Source: Pseudomonadales bacterium
GTDB taxonomy: Bacteria; Pseudomonadota; Gammaproteobacteria; Pseudomonadales; DC-out160
Direction: 5' to 3'
NCBI GenBank assembly: GCA_016765265.1
Contig: JAESQG010000197.1
Span: forward strand, 13,697 to 19,270
DNA length: 5,574 bases
Below, piece after piece: positions 5,303 through 5,574 of the stretch (position 1 is the stretch's first letter; the number at the start of each line of letters is the position of its first letter). The translations under genes and the position numbers were made by a program. The notes beneath the pieces are model-generated. The model ran no database searches and was not told where the DNA came from. It saw nothing but the letters and a program-made list of their open reading frames with translations.

Positions 5303-5318
5303 ATCAACCATGGTTGAT
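5303..5318. promoter_or_regulatory. perfect 16-bp palindrome, candidate parS centromere
   Basis: ATCAACCATGGTTGAT is a perfect inverted repeat with 8-bp half-sites and begins at the base following the parB TAA. Many plasmid parS sites lie just downstream of parB, and chromosomal parS is also a 16-bp palindrome, though of different sequence. No T-run follows (GTTATTT), so a terminator is a poorer explanation. An operator for the downstream gene is the main alternative. Only one full copy is seen in the window. Confidence 0.6.
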
Positions 5319-5335
5319 GTTATTTAAATGATTGA

Positions 5336-5352
5336 AAAATATAGTATATTTT
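5336..5352. promoter_or_regulatory. 17-bp AT dyad with -10-like hexamers
   Basis: AAAATATA-G-TATATTTT is a perfect dyad with 8-bp arms. It includes TATAGT (5340-5345) and TATATT (5345-5350), each 5 of 6 to a -10 box, and sits 30 bp before the ATG at 5382. It may be a promoter core overlapped by an operator, or an accessory part of the partition site, since its centre is about 33 bp from the neighbouring palindrome. Confidence 0.35.
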
Positions 5353-5381
5353 GTTTTTAAAAGGTGAATACGAAGCTGACA

Positions 5382-5574
5382 ATGTTAAAAAAGGTACCAA
5401 CATTTATATCATCGTTGGCATCATATTTTATTACAATGATATGGGGTAGCGAATTAGTGCTGAAACTCCGAATACCTCTCGCGAGAAGACGGAAAATAGA
5501 GAGGTTGTTCCAGGAATGGATCTCCGCTTTTAAGGCGCTAGCGAACGATATAAATGGGAAGCAGCGCTATAGGA
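5382..5574 (+). CDS. unidentified gene, N-terminal 64 residues (3' end outside window)
   Basis: The frame stays open to the right edge. It starts MLKKVPTFISSLASYFITM with IWGSELVLKL next, a mostly hydrophobic stretch (about residues 5-29) that could be a membrane segment or an amphipathic helix. A strongly basic patch IPLARRRKIERLF follows, then EWISAFKALANDINGKQR. I do not recognise the family. An in-frame GTG at 5364 would add six residues; neither start has an ideal ribosome binding site (AAGG at 5361-5364 is too far from the ATG and too close to the GTG; GAAG at 5372-5375 is weak but placed 6 nt before the ATG). It is read in the same direction as parAB but is separated by 79 nt holding two dyads, so it may have its own promoter. 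Confidence 0.45.
   Translation, partial: MLKKVPTFISSLASYFITMIWGSELVLKLRIPLARRRKIERLFQEWISAFKALANDINGKQRYR

Noticed and set aside
5303..5325. palindrome after parB as a rho-independent terminator
   Set aside because: A 6-bp stem with a CATG loop is possible, but the stem is AT-rich and is followed by GTTATTT instead of a T-run.
5469..5475. CGAATAC, the first seven bases of an iteron, inside the right-edge gene (also CGAATACTT at 1370)
   Set aside because: Neither keeps the ACACGT core or the spacing of the arrays.

Overview
The window looks like the replication and partition backbone of a low-copy plasmid (or a plasmid-like integrated element), probably from an AT-rich gammaproteobacterium. 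The host is inferred from three things: the partition proteins resemble the P1/F (type Ia) class, the initiator resembles the TrfA class, and coding and intergenic DNA are both AT-rich. Species cannot be read from the sequence.

Layout, left to right. (1) Positions 2-499 (+) are the C-terminal end of a DUF3991/Toprim-type protein, open at the left edge. Proteins of this class are common in plasmid mobilisation or primase modules. (2) A 32-codon reading frame at 519-617 (+) with a good ribosome binding site encodes a small, tryptophan-rich, probably membrane-inserted peptide. A second, weaker mini-ORF follows at 627-719. (3) Positions 720-1490 hold no convincing gene, but they contain a near-perfect 25-bp dyad (822-846), a pair of 11-bp direct repeats exactly 22 bp apart (773-805), a GC-rich stem (1107-1134) and an AT-rich stretch. 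(4) Positions 1495-1915 are the likely vegetative origin. Eight clear 11-bp iterons plus one degenerate copy, all in the same orientation and 21-23 bp apart, form two clusters separated by 244 bp of AT-rich DNA. (5) A TrfA-like replication initiator is on the minus strand (1919-2866). Its stop codon lies 3 bp from the last iteron, so the origin is downstream of the gene. (6) A 278-bp divergent intergenic region (2867-3144) carries a 13-bp palindrome that could be the par operator. (7) parA (3145-4308) and parB (4310-5302) form a tight operon on the plus strand. (8) A perfect 16-bp palindrome starts at the base after the parB stop (5303-5318) and is the best candidate for the centromere parS. 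A 17-bp AT dyad (5336-5352) follows, then the start of an unidentified gene that runs off the right edge.

Working model: the initiator binds the iterons to open the origin. ParB loads at the downstream palindrome and ParA moves the plasmid copies. ParA, through its N-terminal HTH, probably represses its own operon. The Toprim-type protein at the left and perhaps the unknown gene at the right mark the edges of adjoining modules. The features most worth follow-up are the iteron array 3' of rep with two sequence classes, the uncharacterised parS candidate, a Ser in place of the usual Arg in the ParB ENxxR motif, and the small membrane-peptide gene.
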